Origin: an uncultured Ruminococcus sp.
GTDB lineage: Bacteria > Bacillota > Clostridia > Oscillospirales > Ruminococcaceae
Length of the DNA: 6,812 nucleotides
Assembly: GCA_900553675.1 (NCBI GenBank)
Contig: USEH01000115.1
Location: 1-6,812, forward strand
Reading direction: 5' to 3'
The notes beneath the pieces are model-generated. The model saw only the letters and a program-made list of their open reading frames with translations. It was not told the DNA's origin and searched no databases. Both the position numbers and the translations under genes were made by a program. This document shows, one piece after another, positions 1 to 5,851 of the stretch (position 1 is the first letter of the stretch; each line of letters begins with the position of its first letter).

Positions 1-355
1 TGTTTCAGCCTGCGAGAGGGACGGCGTAACGCTTATCTGCGTCACACTTAACGACCCTAACGACTGGTACGACCATAACAGGCTTTACGACTACGGCTAT
101 TCGCTTATAGCAAACAGAACCTTGGAGGGCGTTTCCCTCAAGGTTCCTTGCGTCGGAGGGATAGATGAGTTTCTGCCCGCCGGCAGTGAGGATATAATGC
201 TGCCGCTGTTTGAGGACGATTTGAAAAACGTCGAGCGCAGGATAACTATGCAAAGGTTTATATATTTGCCGGCGCAGAGCGGACATGCAGTCGGAAAGGT
301 CACATATTATCTCGACGGAAAGGTAATTGCTCAGCGGGATATAGTTTTGGAATAA
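1..355 (+). CDS. dacF: D-alanyl-D-alanine carboxypeptidase (peptidase S11, DacF/PBP5 type), C-terminal part only
   Basis: This is the 3' end of a gene that begins before the window; the reading frame is open from base 2 to TAA at 353-355, about 117 codons. The first visible residues (SACERDGVTLICVTLNDP, then a DWYD...LYDYGYSLI stretch) are typical of the end of the S11 transpeptidase-like domain. The rest, with NRTLEGVSLKVPC and a final run of beta-strand-like segments, fits the small PBP5 C-terminal domain. Family members are secreted, penicillin-sensitive enzymes that remove the terminal D-Ala from peptidoglycan stem peptides. The catalytic SxxK, SxN and KTG motifs would lie upstream, outside the window. 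The protein stops right after the beta domain (QRDIVLE) with no visible amphipathic or hydrophobic membrane anchor, which many relatives have. In clostridia dacF commonly precedes rluB (downstream of scpA-scpB), as here. The exact paralogue (DacF or DacB) cannot be settled from the fragment. Confidence 0.85.
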   Translation, partial: VSACERDGVTLICVTLNDPNDWYDHNRLYDYGYSLIANRTLEGVSLKVPCVGGIDEFLPAGSEDIMLPLFEDDLKNVERRITMQRFIYLPAQSGHAVGKVTYYLDGKVIAQRDIVLE

Positions 356-385
356 ATCAAAATTTGACATAAAGGATATTTTCAG

Positions 386-1150
386 ATGGAAGAAAGAATA
401 CAGAAAATAATAAGCGGCTCCGGTCTTACCTCCCGCCGCAAGGCGGAGGAGCTTATAGAGCAGGGAAGAGTTAAAATAAACGGCAGACCCTGCAAGCTTG
501 GAGATAAGGCGGATCCGCTTAAAGACATTATCAGCGTAGATGGTGAAAACCTTGTCATCGAGCGCAAAAAGGAATATACCTACCTTATGATGAATAAGCC
601 GCGCGGGTATGTCACCACTGTAAGCGATGAGCTGGGCAGAAGGTGTGTTATGGATCTGCTTGAAGGTGTTGACAAGCGCGTATATCCTATAGGAAGACTC
701 GACCGCAACTCGGAGGGCTTATTGCTTTTCACCAACGACGGTGCTTTTGCAAACTCCATAATGCACCCAAGCTGTCATATAACCAAGACCTACCGCGTTA
801 CGGTGCGTCCCGACATCACCGAGGAACAGCTTATCCGGCTTGAAAGCGGAGTTACCATAGACGGCAAACGAACACTTCCGGCGTCGGCTCAGGTGCTGAC
901 CAAGGAAGAGGGCAGGGTGGTTCTGCAAATCACTATAAAAGAGGGCAGAAACCGTCAGATAAGAAAGATGTGCGAGGCTGTGGGCTTGGAGGTTGCAAGG
1001 CTGAAACGAACCTCTTTGGGACCGATAAAGCTTGGTATGCTGAAACCTGGCACCTTCCGCGAGCTTACCCCGCAGGAGCTGACGGCTTTAAGAAATGCAA
1101 TAAACAAGGGGATGGCACAGAATGCTTCAGATTCTAAAGCAGGAAAATAA
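386..1150 (+). CDS. rluB: 23S rRNA pseudouridine synthase, RsuA/RluB/E/F family (RluB type)
   Basis: A 254-residue protein, normal length for the family. Residues 1-60 are an S4 RNA-binding domain (ERIQKIISGSGLTSRRKAEE...GRVKINGR). The catalytic domain follows, with MMNKPRGYVTT at 68-78, the active-site loop GRLDRNSEGLLLFTNDG at 103-119 (catalytic Asp about D106), and KEGRNRQIRKMCEAVG at 185-200. These enzymes isomerise one uridine in rRNA. The RluB branch acts on helix 89-92 region U2605 (E. coli numbering) of 23S rRNA, and its B. subtilis counterpart is YpuL. RsuA-type 16S specificity is less likely, given the dacF neighbour and overall resemblance. The start is supported by AAAGGA at 371-376, nine bases before ATG. 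The gap to the upstream gene is 30 bases and the next gene overlaps its 3' end by 29 bases, so they are probably one transcript. Confidence 0.92.
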   Translation: MEERIQKIISGSGLTSRRKAEELIEQGRVKINGRPCKLGDKADPLKDIISVDGENLVIERKKEYTYLMMNKPRGYVTTVSDELGRRCVMDLLEGVDKRVYPIGRLDRNSEGLLLFTNDGAFANSIMHPSCHITKTYRVTVRPDITEEQLIRLESGVTIDGKRTLPASAQVLTKEEGRVVLQITIKEGRNRQIRKMCEAVGLEVARLKRTSLGPIKLGMLKPGTFRELTPQELTALRNAINKGMAQNASDSKAGK

Positions 1151-1502
1151 GCAGGGCTATTCGCAAAAGATCTCTGAATTGGGTCTTGACCCTGAAAAAA
1201 TCAGTATTTCGGAAGCCACTGAGGGCGATAAGGTAACCGGCTTTGGTATATATGAGTTTTTGGGTAATTCAATTGTAATTCACTGCATAGAGCCGCAGGA
1301 CAATCTTGTTTTATTCGACGGTATCGCAAGAAGCGTTATGTTTTTGGCAGTGCTGAAAGGAATAGAAAAGGCGGAGTATCGCGGGAATACTCGAAAGAAT
1401 GCCGTTCTTTTAAGATTCATAACCGATGAAAAACCTTATCTCGAACCTATATCATCAGTATTCAACGGCTGCGAAGGGTGCAGACATAACAAGAACAAGT
1501 GA
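1122..1502 (+). CDS. Uncharacterised 126-residue protein with C-terminal Cys-x2-Cys, possibly a divergent GNAT-like fold
   Basis: I do not recognise a named family. The start is supported by AAGGGG at 1106-1111, ten bases before ATG, inside the 3' end of rluB; the 29-base overlap suggests translational coupling. The core shows alternating strands and helices: DKVTGFGIYEFLGNSIVIHC at 36-55, then IEPQDNLVLFDGIARSVMFL at 56-75 and a helix to about 83. The order 'strand, strand, DG-x2-R-x4 helix' resembles small clostridial GNAT-like proteins, but the usual acetyl-CoA motif (Q/RxxGxG/A) is not seen, so enzyme activity is doubtful. The tail is GCEGCRHNK (Cys117 and Cys120), a single CxxC that could bind metal if it dimerises or joins with Cys55; this is inference. 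There are no membrane segments or signal peptide. It sits between rRNA modification and NAD salvage genes, which gives no clear functional hint. Confidence 0.8.
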   Translation: MLQILKQENKQGYSQKISELGLDPEKISISEATEGDKVTGFGIYEFLGNSIVIHCIEPQDNLVLFDGIARSVMFLAVLKGIEKAEYRGNTRKNAVLLRFITDEKPYLEPISSVFNGCEGCRHNKNK

Positions 1503-1517
1503 AAGGCGGCAAACAGA

Positions 1518-2969
1518 ATGAACGACGCGAATTACACCATGCTATGCGACTTTTACGAGCTTACCATGGGAAACGGCTATTTTGAAAAGGGCTATAAGGA
1601 CAAAGTATGCTATTTCGACGTGTTTTACAGAAACGTTCCGGATAACGGGGGATTTGTTATTGCCTGCGGATTGGAGCAGGTGATTGATTACATAAATAAT
1701 CTACATTTTTCCGAGGAGGATATTTGCTATCTTCGCTCTAAGAAAATTTTCTCAGAAGCATTTCTCGATTATCTTGCAGACTTTAAGTTTGAGGGCGATA
1801 TCTGGGCTGTTTCTGAGGGAACAATAGTTTTCCCGAACGTTCCGATAATGACTATCCGCGCTCCGGCGATTCAGGCACAGCTTATCGAGACCTTTGTTTT
1901 GCTTACGATAAATCATCAATCGCTTATAGCAACCAAAACCTCACGAATCGTGCGTGCTGCCAATGGCAGAGCTATTTCTGAATTTGGTTCCCGCCGCGCT
2001 CACGGACCTGACGCTGCGGTTTTAGGCGCACGTGCTGCATATATAGCGGGTGCCGCCGGAACAGCCTGCGCACTTACTGATGAGCTTTATGGCGTCCCTG
2101 CAACCGGAACGATGGCTCATTCTTGGGTGCAGATGTTTGATTCGGAATACGAAGCCTTTAAGGCTTACTGCGAGGTTTACCCCGACAGCGCAACTCTGCT
2201 TGTGGATACCTACAACGTTTTGAAAAGCGGTGTTCCGAATGCTATAAAGGCGTTCGACGAGGTTTTAAAGCCGCTCGGAAAGCGTCCCAAGGGCATAAGG
2301 CTTGATTCCGGCGATATAACCTATCTTTCTTGCAAGGCAAGGGAGATGCTTGATGAAGCCGGATATCCCGACTGCAAAATCGTCGCTTCAAACTCGCTGG
2401 ACGAATATCTCATACGTGATATGCTTATTCAGGGCGCAAAGGTGGATTTATACGGCGTTGGCGAAAGGCTTATCACCTCAAAGTCATCAGCGGTTCTGGA
2501 CGGCGTTTATAAGCTGGTTGCTGTTGAAGACGGCAAAGGAAACATCACGCCCAAAATAAAGATTTCTGAGAACGTTCAGAAGATTACAAATCCACACTTC
2601 AAAAAGGTTTACCGCCTGTATGACAACACTAATTTCAAGGCTGTGGCGGACTTACTTTGCGTCTATGACGAAACCGTTGACAACACCAAGCCGATTGAGA
2701 TATTCGACCCCAACTATACATGGAAGCGGCAGACACTTGAAAATTATACCGCGCGTGAGCTTTTAATTCCGATATTTGTTGGCGGAAAGCTTGTTTATGA
2801 AAAGCCCAATCTTGAAGAGATAAGGGCGCACTGCCAGCGTGAGCTGGAAACCATGTGGGACTCTGTTCTTAGATTTGAAAATCCGCATGAGCATTACGTT
2901 GATCTTTCGCAAAAGCTCTGGAATATCAAGCAGGAGCTGCTGTCTTCAAATTCACATCACATAAAATAA
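1518..2969 (+). CDS. pncB: Nicotinate phosphoribosyltransferase
   Basis: A 483-residue protein of usual length for the clostridial/Bacillus-type enzyme. It makes nicotinate mononucleotide from nicotinate and PRPP with ATP hydrolysis, the entry step of the Preiss-Handler NAD salvage route in the cytoplasm. Visible family signatures in order are LCDFYELTMGNGYF (9-22), EFGSRRAHGPDAA (155-167), VPATGTMAHSWVQMF (193-207), IRLDSGDI (260-267), ASNSLDE (290-296) and LYGVGERLITSKSS (311-324). By analogy with characterised enzymes, His201 in GTMAHSW is the likely phosphorylated histidine. A GAAAGGCGG ribosome binding site at 1501-1509 supports the ATG. The gap from the preceding gene is 15 bases, and its TAA shares one base with the ATG of the next gene. 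No nadA/B/C genes are seen nearby, so reliance on imported niacin is possible but cannot be judged from this window. Confidence 0.96.
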   Translation: MNDANYTMLCDFYELTMGNGYFEKGYKDKVCYFDVFYRNVPDNGGFVIACGLEQVIDYINNLHFSEEDICYLRSKKIFSEAFLDYLADFKFEGDIWAVSEGTIVFPNVPIMTIRAPAIQAQLIETFVLLTINHQSLIATKTSRIVRAANGRAISEFGSRRAHGPDAAVLGARAAYIAGAAGTACALTDELYGVPATGTMAHSWVQMFDSEYEAFKAYCEVYPDSATLLVDTYNVLKSGVPNAIKAFDEVLKPLGKRPKGIRLDSGDITYLSCKAREMLDEAGYPDCKIVASNSLDEYLIRDMLIQGAKVDLYGVGERLITSKSSAVLDGVYKLVAVEDGKGNITPKIKISENVQKITNPHFKKVYRLYDNTNFKAVADLLCVYDETVDNTKPIEIFDPNYTWKRQTLENYTARELLIPIFVGGKLVYEKPNLEEIRAHCQRELETMWDSVLRFENPHEHYVDLSQKLWNIKQELLSSNSHHIK

Positions 2970-3511
2970 TGAAAAAATCGAGTTTTAATATTGCATTCGG
3001 CGGTATGATATCTGCCGTATGTGTAGTTCTGGAATTTTCGGTGGGGATTCTTCCGCTGTTTCTGTATATATTTCCGATGATATGTGCGCTTCTGATGAAC
3101 GTACTTTTAGAGGAATGCGGCGTTAAGACAGCCTTGTGCGCATACGCAGGTACAGCGGTAATATCCATGATATTAGCTCCTGACAAGGAAGCTGCTTTGC
3201 TTTTTGCGGCGTTTTTCGGGTATTATCCCATAGTAAGAGCGTACATCATGAAGCTTAACGGCAAGGTGTTGAGAGTTATACTTAAGTTTGCACTGTTTAA
3301 CATCGCCATGATATGCTCATACTTATTACTGATAAAGCTCATCGGGCTTGAGGCACTCGGATTTGAAAACATATGGTGGATGTGGGCGGGGCTTCTTGCG
3401 GGCGGTAATTTTGCGTTTTTGATGTTTGATATTATGCTCGACAGGATTCTGATAATTTACAATCGCAGATTCAGAGGAAAACTGTTCGGCAGCAGAAGAA
3501 GAAAAAAGTAG
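2969..3511 (+). CDS. Small polytopic membrane protein, possibly an ECF-transporter S-component-like protein
   Basis: A 180-residue, strongly hydrophobic protein with about five or six membrane segments (near residues 8-25, 28-47, 54-70, 75-92, 104-124 and 136-163) and a very basic tail ending SRRRKK, which suggests a cytoplasmic C terminus by the positive-inside rule. The opening (MKKSSFNIAFGGMISAVCVV) and overall size resemble substrate-binding S components of energy-coupling-factor vitamin transporters and a conserved clostridial membrane family of unknown role that carries a PDKEAALLFAAFFGYYP-like stretch (71-87 here). I cannot assign a substrate. The start ATG overlaps the pncB stop as TAATG and has no strong ribosome binding site, so translation is probably coupled to pncB. 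That coupling makes niacin or a related NAD precursor a testable candidate ligand, but the position may equally be incidental. The next gene starts one base after the stop. Confidence 0.85.
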   Translation: MKKSSFNIAFGGMISAVCVVLEFSVGILPLFLYIFPMICALLMNVLLEECGVKTALCAYAGTAVISMILAPDKEAALLFAAFFGYYPIVRAYIMKLNGKVLRVILKFALFNIAMICSYLLLIKLIGLEALGFENIWWMWAGLLAGGNFAFLMFDIMLDRILIIYNRRFRGKLFGSRRRKK

Positions 3512-3512
3512 T

Positions 3513-4271
3513 ATGAAAAAATTTGAATCAAAGTTTTTAACTCCAAAAAGAAAGAAAATAATACGCATAGTTTCACTGTGCGTGCTTGCAGTGGTTATGC
3601 TGCTTGTGACCGTAATCTGCATACCTCTTGTAAAAATGCTTTCAAGCGAAGAGGGAAGGCGAGGACTTGAAAAGCTTGTTGACGAAAACTATATTATGGG
3701 ACTGTCGGTCTATCTGCTTATGCAGATGCTTCAGGTAGTCGTTGCTCTCATACCCGGAGGGGTTATACAAATACTCGGCGGAGTGCTTTTCGGCAAGCTT
3801 ATGGGAACATTCTGGTGCGTATTGGGTATATTTATAGGAACAGTAATTGTTTTTATGGCGGTGCGCAAATTTGGCATGCCGGTCGTCGAAGCCTTTATAG
3901 ACCAGAAGGGAATAAAGCGGTTTGAGTTTTTGAACAACTCAAAAAAGCTCGAGCTTGTTGTATTTATTCTGTTCCTGATCCCAGGCGTACCGAAAGACGT
4001 TCTGACCTATATTGCGCCGCTTACAAAGATAAAACCGATGAATTTCTTTGTTTTGTCCATGCTTGGACGACTTCCGGCGATAATACTTTCCACGGTTTTC
4101 GGTGCGACTCTGAGCGAGGGCAATATCTTTGAGGCTATAATAGTATTTGTAGTCGTAGCCATAGCAGGAGTCTTGGGCATATTATACAGCGACAAGGCAA
4201 TAGCGGCAATCAAGCAAAAGCAGGAAATCTTACAGGACAAAATCCAGATAAAAAAATCGGAAAAAAATTAA
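3513..4271 (+). CDS. TVP38/TMEM64 (DedA superfamily, VTT domain) membrane protein
   Basis: A 252-residue integral membrane protein. A basic N terminus (KKRK-like, 11-17) precedes a membrane helix at 18-40. The VTT (SNARE-associated Golgi) domain runs from about 65 to 200. It has the two re-entrant-type signatures: PGGVIQILGGVLFG at 81-94, and FLIPGVPKDVLTYIAPLTKI at 154-173, the latter matching the family's F-x-P-G-x-P-K-D pattern. A last helix at about 205-226 leads to a charged coiled-coil-like tail rich in Lys and Gln. DedA/VTT proteins have been tied to lipid flipping and membrane homeostasis; a specific lipid cannot be assigned here. It starts one base after the preceding stop with only a GA-rich weak ribosome binding site (about 3494-3507), so it is probably coupled to the upstream membrane gene and is the last gene of the run. 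No strong terminator follows before the tRNA promoter. Confidence 0.9.
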   Translation: MKKFESKFLTPKRKKIIRIVSLCVLAVVMLLVTVICIPLVKMLSSEEGRRGLEKLVDENYIMGLSVYLLMQMLQVVVALIPGGVIQILGGVLFGKLMGTFWCVLGIFIGTVIVFMAVRKFGMPVVEAFIDQKGIKRFEFLNNSKKLELVVFILFLIPGVPKDVLTYIAPLTKIKPMNFFVLSMLGRLPAIILSTVFGATLSEGNIFEAIIVFVVVAIAGVLGILYSDKAIAAIKQKQEILQDKIQIKKSEKN

Positions 4272-4280
4272 AAAAATCAC

Positions 4281-4309
4281 TTGACATTTTTAAAGAGTGA
4301 TGGTATAAT
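4281..4309 (+). promoter_or_regulatory. Sigma-A-type promoter of the tRNA unit
   Basis: A perfect -35 TTGACA (4281-4286), a 17-base spacer and a perfect -10 TATAAT (4304-4309) preceded by TGG, an extended -10 element. Transcription would start near 4316, about 24 bases before tRNA-Gly. A 6-base dyad, ATCACT (4276-4281) and AGTGAT (4296-4301), brackets most of the spacer. Confidence 0.93.
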
Positions 4310-4339
4310 AATGAGCGTCGCTTGAAGTTGCGGCGTTAT

Positions 4340-4413
<74 letters not shown>

Positions 4414-4420
4414 TTTTTAT

Positions 4421-4497
4421 GCGTCTTTAGCTCAGCTGGATAGAGCAACTGCCTTCTAAGCAGTAGGCCGCAGGTTCGAGTCCCGCAAGACGCGCCA
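4421..4497 (+). tRNA. tRNA-Arg(UCU)
   Basis: Acceptor arm GCGTCTT (4421-4427) pairs with AAGACGC (4487-4493). The D arm is AGCTCAGCTGGATAGAGC. The anticodon stem ACTGC/GCAGT encloses the loop CTTCTAA with anticodon TCT at 4455-4457. The T loop is TTCGAGT, the discriminator is G4494 and CCA is encoded at 4495-4497. It reads AGA and AGG codons. It lies seven bases after tRNA-Gly and shares its promoter. Confidence 0.97.
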
Positions 4498-4499
4498 CG

Positions 4500-4545
4500 A
4501 AATCGACAGACTTCGATAAGAGGTTTGTCGATTTTCTTTTTCCCT
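4500..4545 (+). terminator. Intrinsic terminator of the tRNA unit
   Basis: AAATCGACAGAC (4500-4511) pairs with GTTTGTCGATTT (4523-4534) over 12 bp with one G-U pair, around an 11-base loop, followed by a T-rich run (TTTTCTTTTT). It begins three bases after the CCA of tRNA-Arg. Confidence 0.9.
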
Positions 4546-4573
4546 TTACTTTCACCAGACAATATGCTATACT
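4545..4573 (+). promoter_or_regulatory. Probable promoter of the methyltransferase/acetyltransferase unit
   Basis: The -10 TATACT (4568-4573) is preceded by TGC, an extended -10 element. A 17-base spacer back gives TTTACT (4545-4550), which matches four of six -35 bases. It lies directly after the tRNA terminator and about 28 bases from where a start codon follows; AAGGA at 4594-4598 is the ribosome binding site. Confidence 0.7.
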
Positions 4574-4606
4574 GGCAACAGAAAAGGTTAAAGAAGGACA
4601 ATCGAA

Positions 4607-5215
4607 ATGATTTCAGCAAATATAAAAAATATCCCTTTGGTTTTCAAAACTGATGAAACAATATTTTCGCCCAAGGCTGTTGACACCGGAACCCTGGCAA
4701 TGCTTTCTGTAATTGACTTTTCACCTAATGATAAAGTGCTTGACTTAGGGTGCGGGTATGGAGTAGTTGGCATTCTTGCAAGCAAACTCATAGGCGGCGA
4801 AAATGTTAGTATGTGCGATATATCCGAAACGGCAGTGCAGTATTCAAAAATCAATGCAGAGCTTAATCAAATAAAGAATGTTGATATTAAAGTAAGTGAT
4901 GAATATGAAAACATTGAGGACAGCGACTTTACTTTAATTCTATCAAATCCGCCGTATCATACCGATTTTTCGGTTGCAAAGAAATTTATTGAGGGCGGTT
5001 ATAAACGGCTTGTTTTTGGCGGACGGATGGTTATGGTAACAAAGCGTCTTGAATGGTACAAAAATAAGCTTACTTCCGTATTTGGCGGGGTAAAGGTGCG
5101 TGAGATTGACGGTTATTATGTCTTTATTGCTGAAAAAAGAGTGAATAAGTGCAATAAGCCGTCTGATAACAGAAAAATGCTGTCAAAGAAGCTGGAACGC
5201 AAATTAAAAGTATAG
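4607..5215 (+). CDS. Class I SAM-dependent methyltransferase, RsmC/MTS-like
   Basis: A 202-residue protein with a Rossmann-type methyltransferase core. SAM-binding motif I is VLDLGCGYGVVG (44-55). An acidic residue at the end of strand 2 is Asp71 (SMCDISETAVQ). The catalytic motif IV is SNPPYHTDF (113-121); NPPY marks enzymes that methylate the exocyclic amine of guanine or adenine or a glutamine amide. FSPKAVDTGTLAML (20-33) and the NPPYHTDF context closely resemble the catalytic half of RsmC (16S rRNA G1207 N2-methyltransferase) and its single-domain relative YbxB. A 16S rRNA guanine is therefore the best substrate guess, but tRNA or another target is not excluded. A lysine/arginine-rich tail (about 179-202) could add RNA contacts. 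AAGGA lies eight bases before ATG. It has its own promoter and is followed after 12 bases by the acetyltransferase gene. Base use is AT-rich in places: by hand count 25% GC at 4861-4920, against 48% in a sample of pncB at 2281-2340. Confidence 0.88.
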   Translation: MISANIKNIPLVFKTDETIFSPKAVDTGTLAMLSVIDFSPNDKVLDLGCGYGVVGILASKLIGGENVSMCDISETAVQYSKINAELNQIKNVDIKVSDEYENIEDSDFTLILSNPPYHTDFSVAKKFIEGGYKRLVFGGRMVMVTKRLEWYKNKLTSVFGGVKVREIDGYYVFIAEKRVNKCNKPSDNRKMLSKKLERKLKV

Positions 5216-5227
5216 AAAGGTTAGTTT

Positions 5228-5665
5228 ATGATTAAGCAGGCAACTCAAAAAGATGTGCCGATTCTTGCGAAACTGGCGATTCAAATGTGGAACGACAATA
5301 CATTGTCCGGATTGGAGTCGGAATTTTCGGATATCATTGGCAGTGAGAATGCAGCGTGCTTTATTAAATATGTCGAGGATAAACCGGTAGGCTTTGCTCA
5401 GTGCCAGCTCAGATATGATTATGTTGAGGGCACAGAGACATCACCCGTCGGCTATCTGGAGGGAATCTTTATACAGGAAGAATTCCGGCATATGGGATTT
5501 GCAAAAGAGCTTTTGCAAAAATGCGAGAAGTGGGCAAGCGGCAAAAAATGCTCCGAATTTGCAAGTGATTGTGAACTAAATAATATAGACAGCATAAAAT
5601 TCCACTTAGCAATGGGATTTGATGAAGTTAACCGCATTATTTGCTTTAAGAAGAATCTGGGCTGA
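5228..5665 (+). CDS. GNAT acetyltransferase of the AAC(6')-I aminoglycoside 6'-N-acetyltransferase type
   Basis: A 145-residue protein, the length of chromosomal AAC(6')-Iy/-Iaa-like enzymes, which transfer acetyl from acetyl-CoA to the 6'-amine of aminoglycosides. Shared landmarks, recalled from those enzymes, are a tryptophan early on (QMWNDN, 19-24), LRYDYVEGTETSPVGYLEGI at 61-80 (like their RHDYVNG...SSPV..LEGIF), the acetyl-CoA loop EEFRHMGFAKELL at 84-96, EFASDCELNN at 110-119 (like EMASDTSPEN) and HLAMGFDEVNRIICFKK at 126-142. Acidic residues in LEGIF and ASD are conserved candidates for binding the amino sugar. A tyrosine replaces the His of RHDYV. The start is set by AGAAAGG (5214-5220), eight bases upstream. 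It is probably co-transcribed with the methyltransferase 12 bases ahead. Whether it confers resistance or has a housekeeping acetylation role cannot be told from sequence. No integron attC site, insertion sequence or plasmid gene is nearby, so an intrinsic chromosomal gene is most likely. Confidence 0.85.
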   Translation: MIKQATQKDVPILAKLAIQMWNDNTLSGLESEFSDIIGSENAACFIKYVEDKPVGFAQCQLRYDYVEGTETSPVGYLEGIFIQEEFRHMGFAKELLQKCEKWASGKKCSEFASDCELNNIDSIKFHLAMGFDEVNRIICFKKNLG

Positions 5666-5774
5666 ATTGACAAATTACACATAAGGCTTTGAGAAAAGTC
5701 CTTGTAAAGCGCGTCGAGGAGGAAGTCAACAAGTAATTTGATGTTTTTTCAGCTTAAGCTATACCTATAATCAT

Positions 5775-5817
5775 AAAAACCGGCGCATAATCCTGCATTG
5801 GGGATTATGCGCCGGTT
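5775..5817 (-). terminator. Intrinsic terminator of the AraC-family gene (- strand)
   Basis: A perfect 16-bp stem, AACCGGCGCATAATCC (5778-5793) with GGATTATGCGCCGGTT (5802-5817), and an 8-base loop. On the - strand the stem runs into TTTTT (5779-5775), 35 bases past the regulator's stop; on the + strand no T run follows, so it is assigned to the - strand gene. The stem could still block read-through from the + strand side. Confidence 0.9.
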
Positions 5818-5851
5818 CTATAATGAAATCAATCGGAAAGTGATAATATCA

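Noticed and set aside
5..370. Long - strand frame at the left edge
   Set aside because: It is antisense to the recognisable carboxypeptidase C terminus on the + strand.
5667..5672. TTGACA just after the acetyltransferase gene as a -35 box
   Set aside because: The bases 17 positions downstream (5690-5695, TGAGAA) do not resemble a -10, and no gene follows on the + strand.
4421..5851. tRNA-Arg 3' end as an integration (att) site for a mobile island carrying the methyltransferase and acetyltransferase
   Set aside because: I found no repeat of the tRNA 3' end downstream in the window and no integrase; the tRNA has its own terminator and intact CCA.
5841..5851. TGATAATATCA palindrome next to the AraC stop codon as an operator
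   Set aside because: It is at the 3' end of the gene, AT-rich and short; no promoter is nearby, so chance is the simpler explanation.
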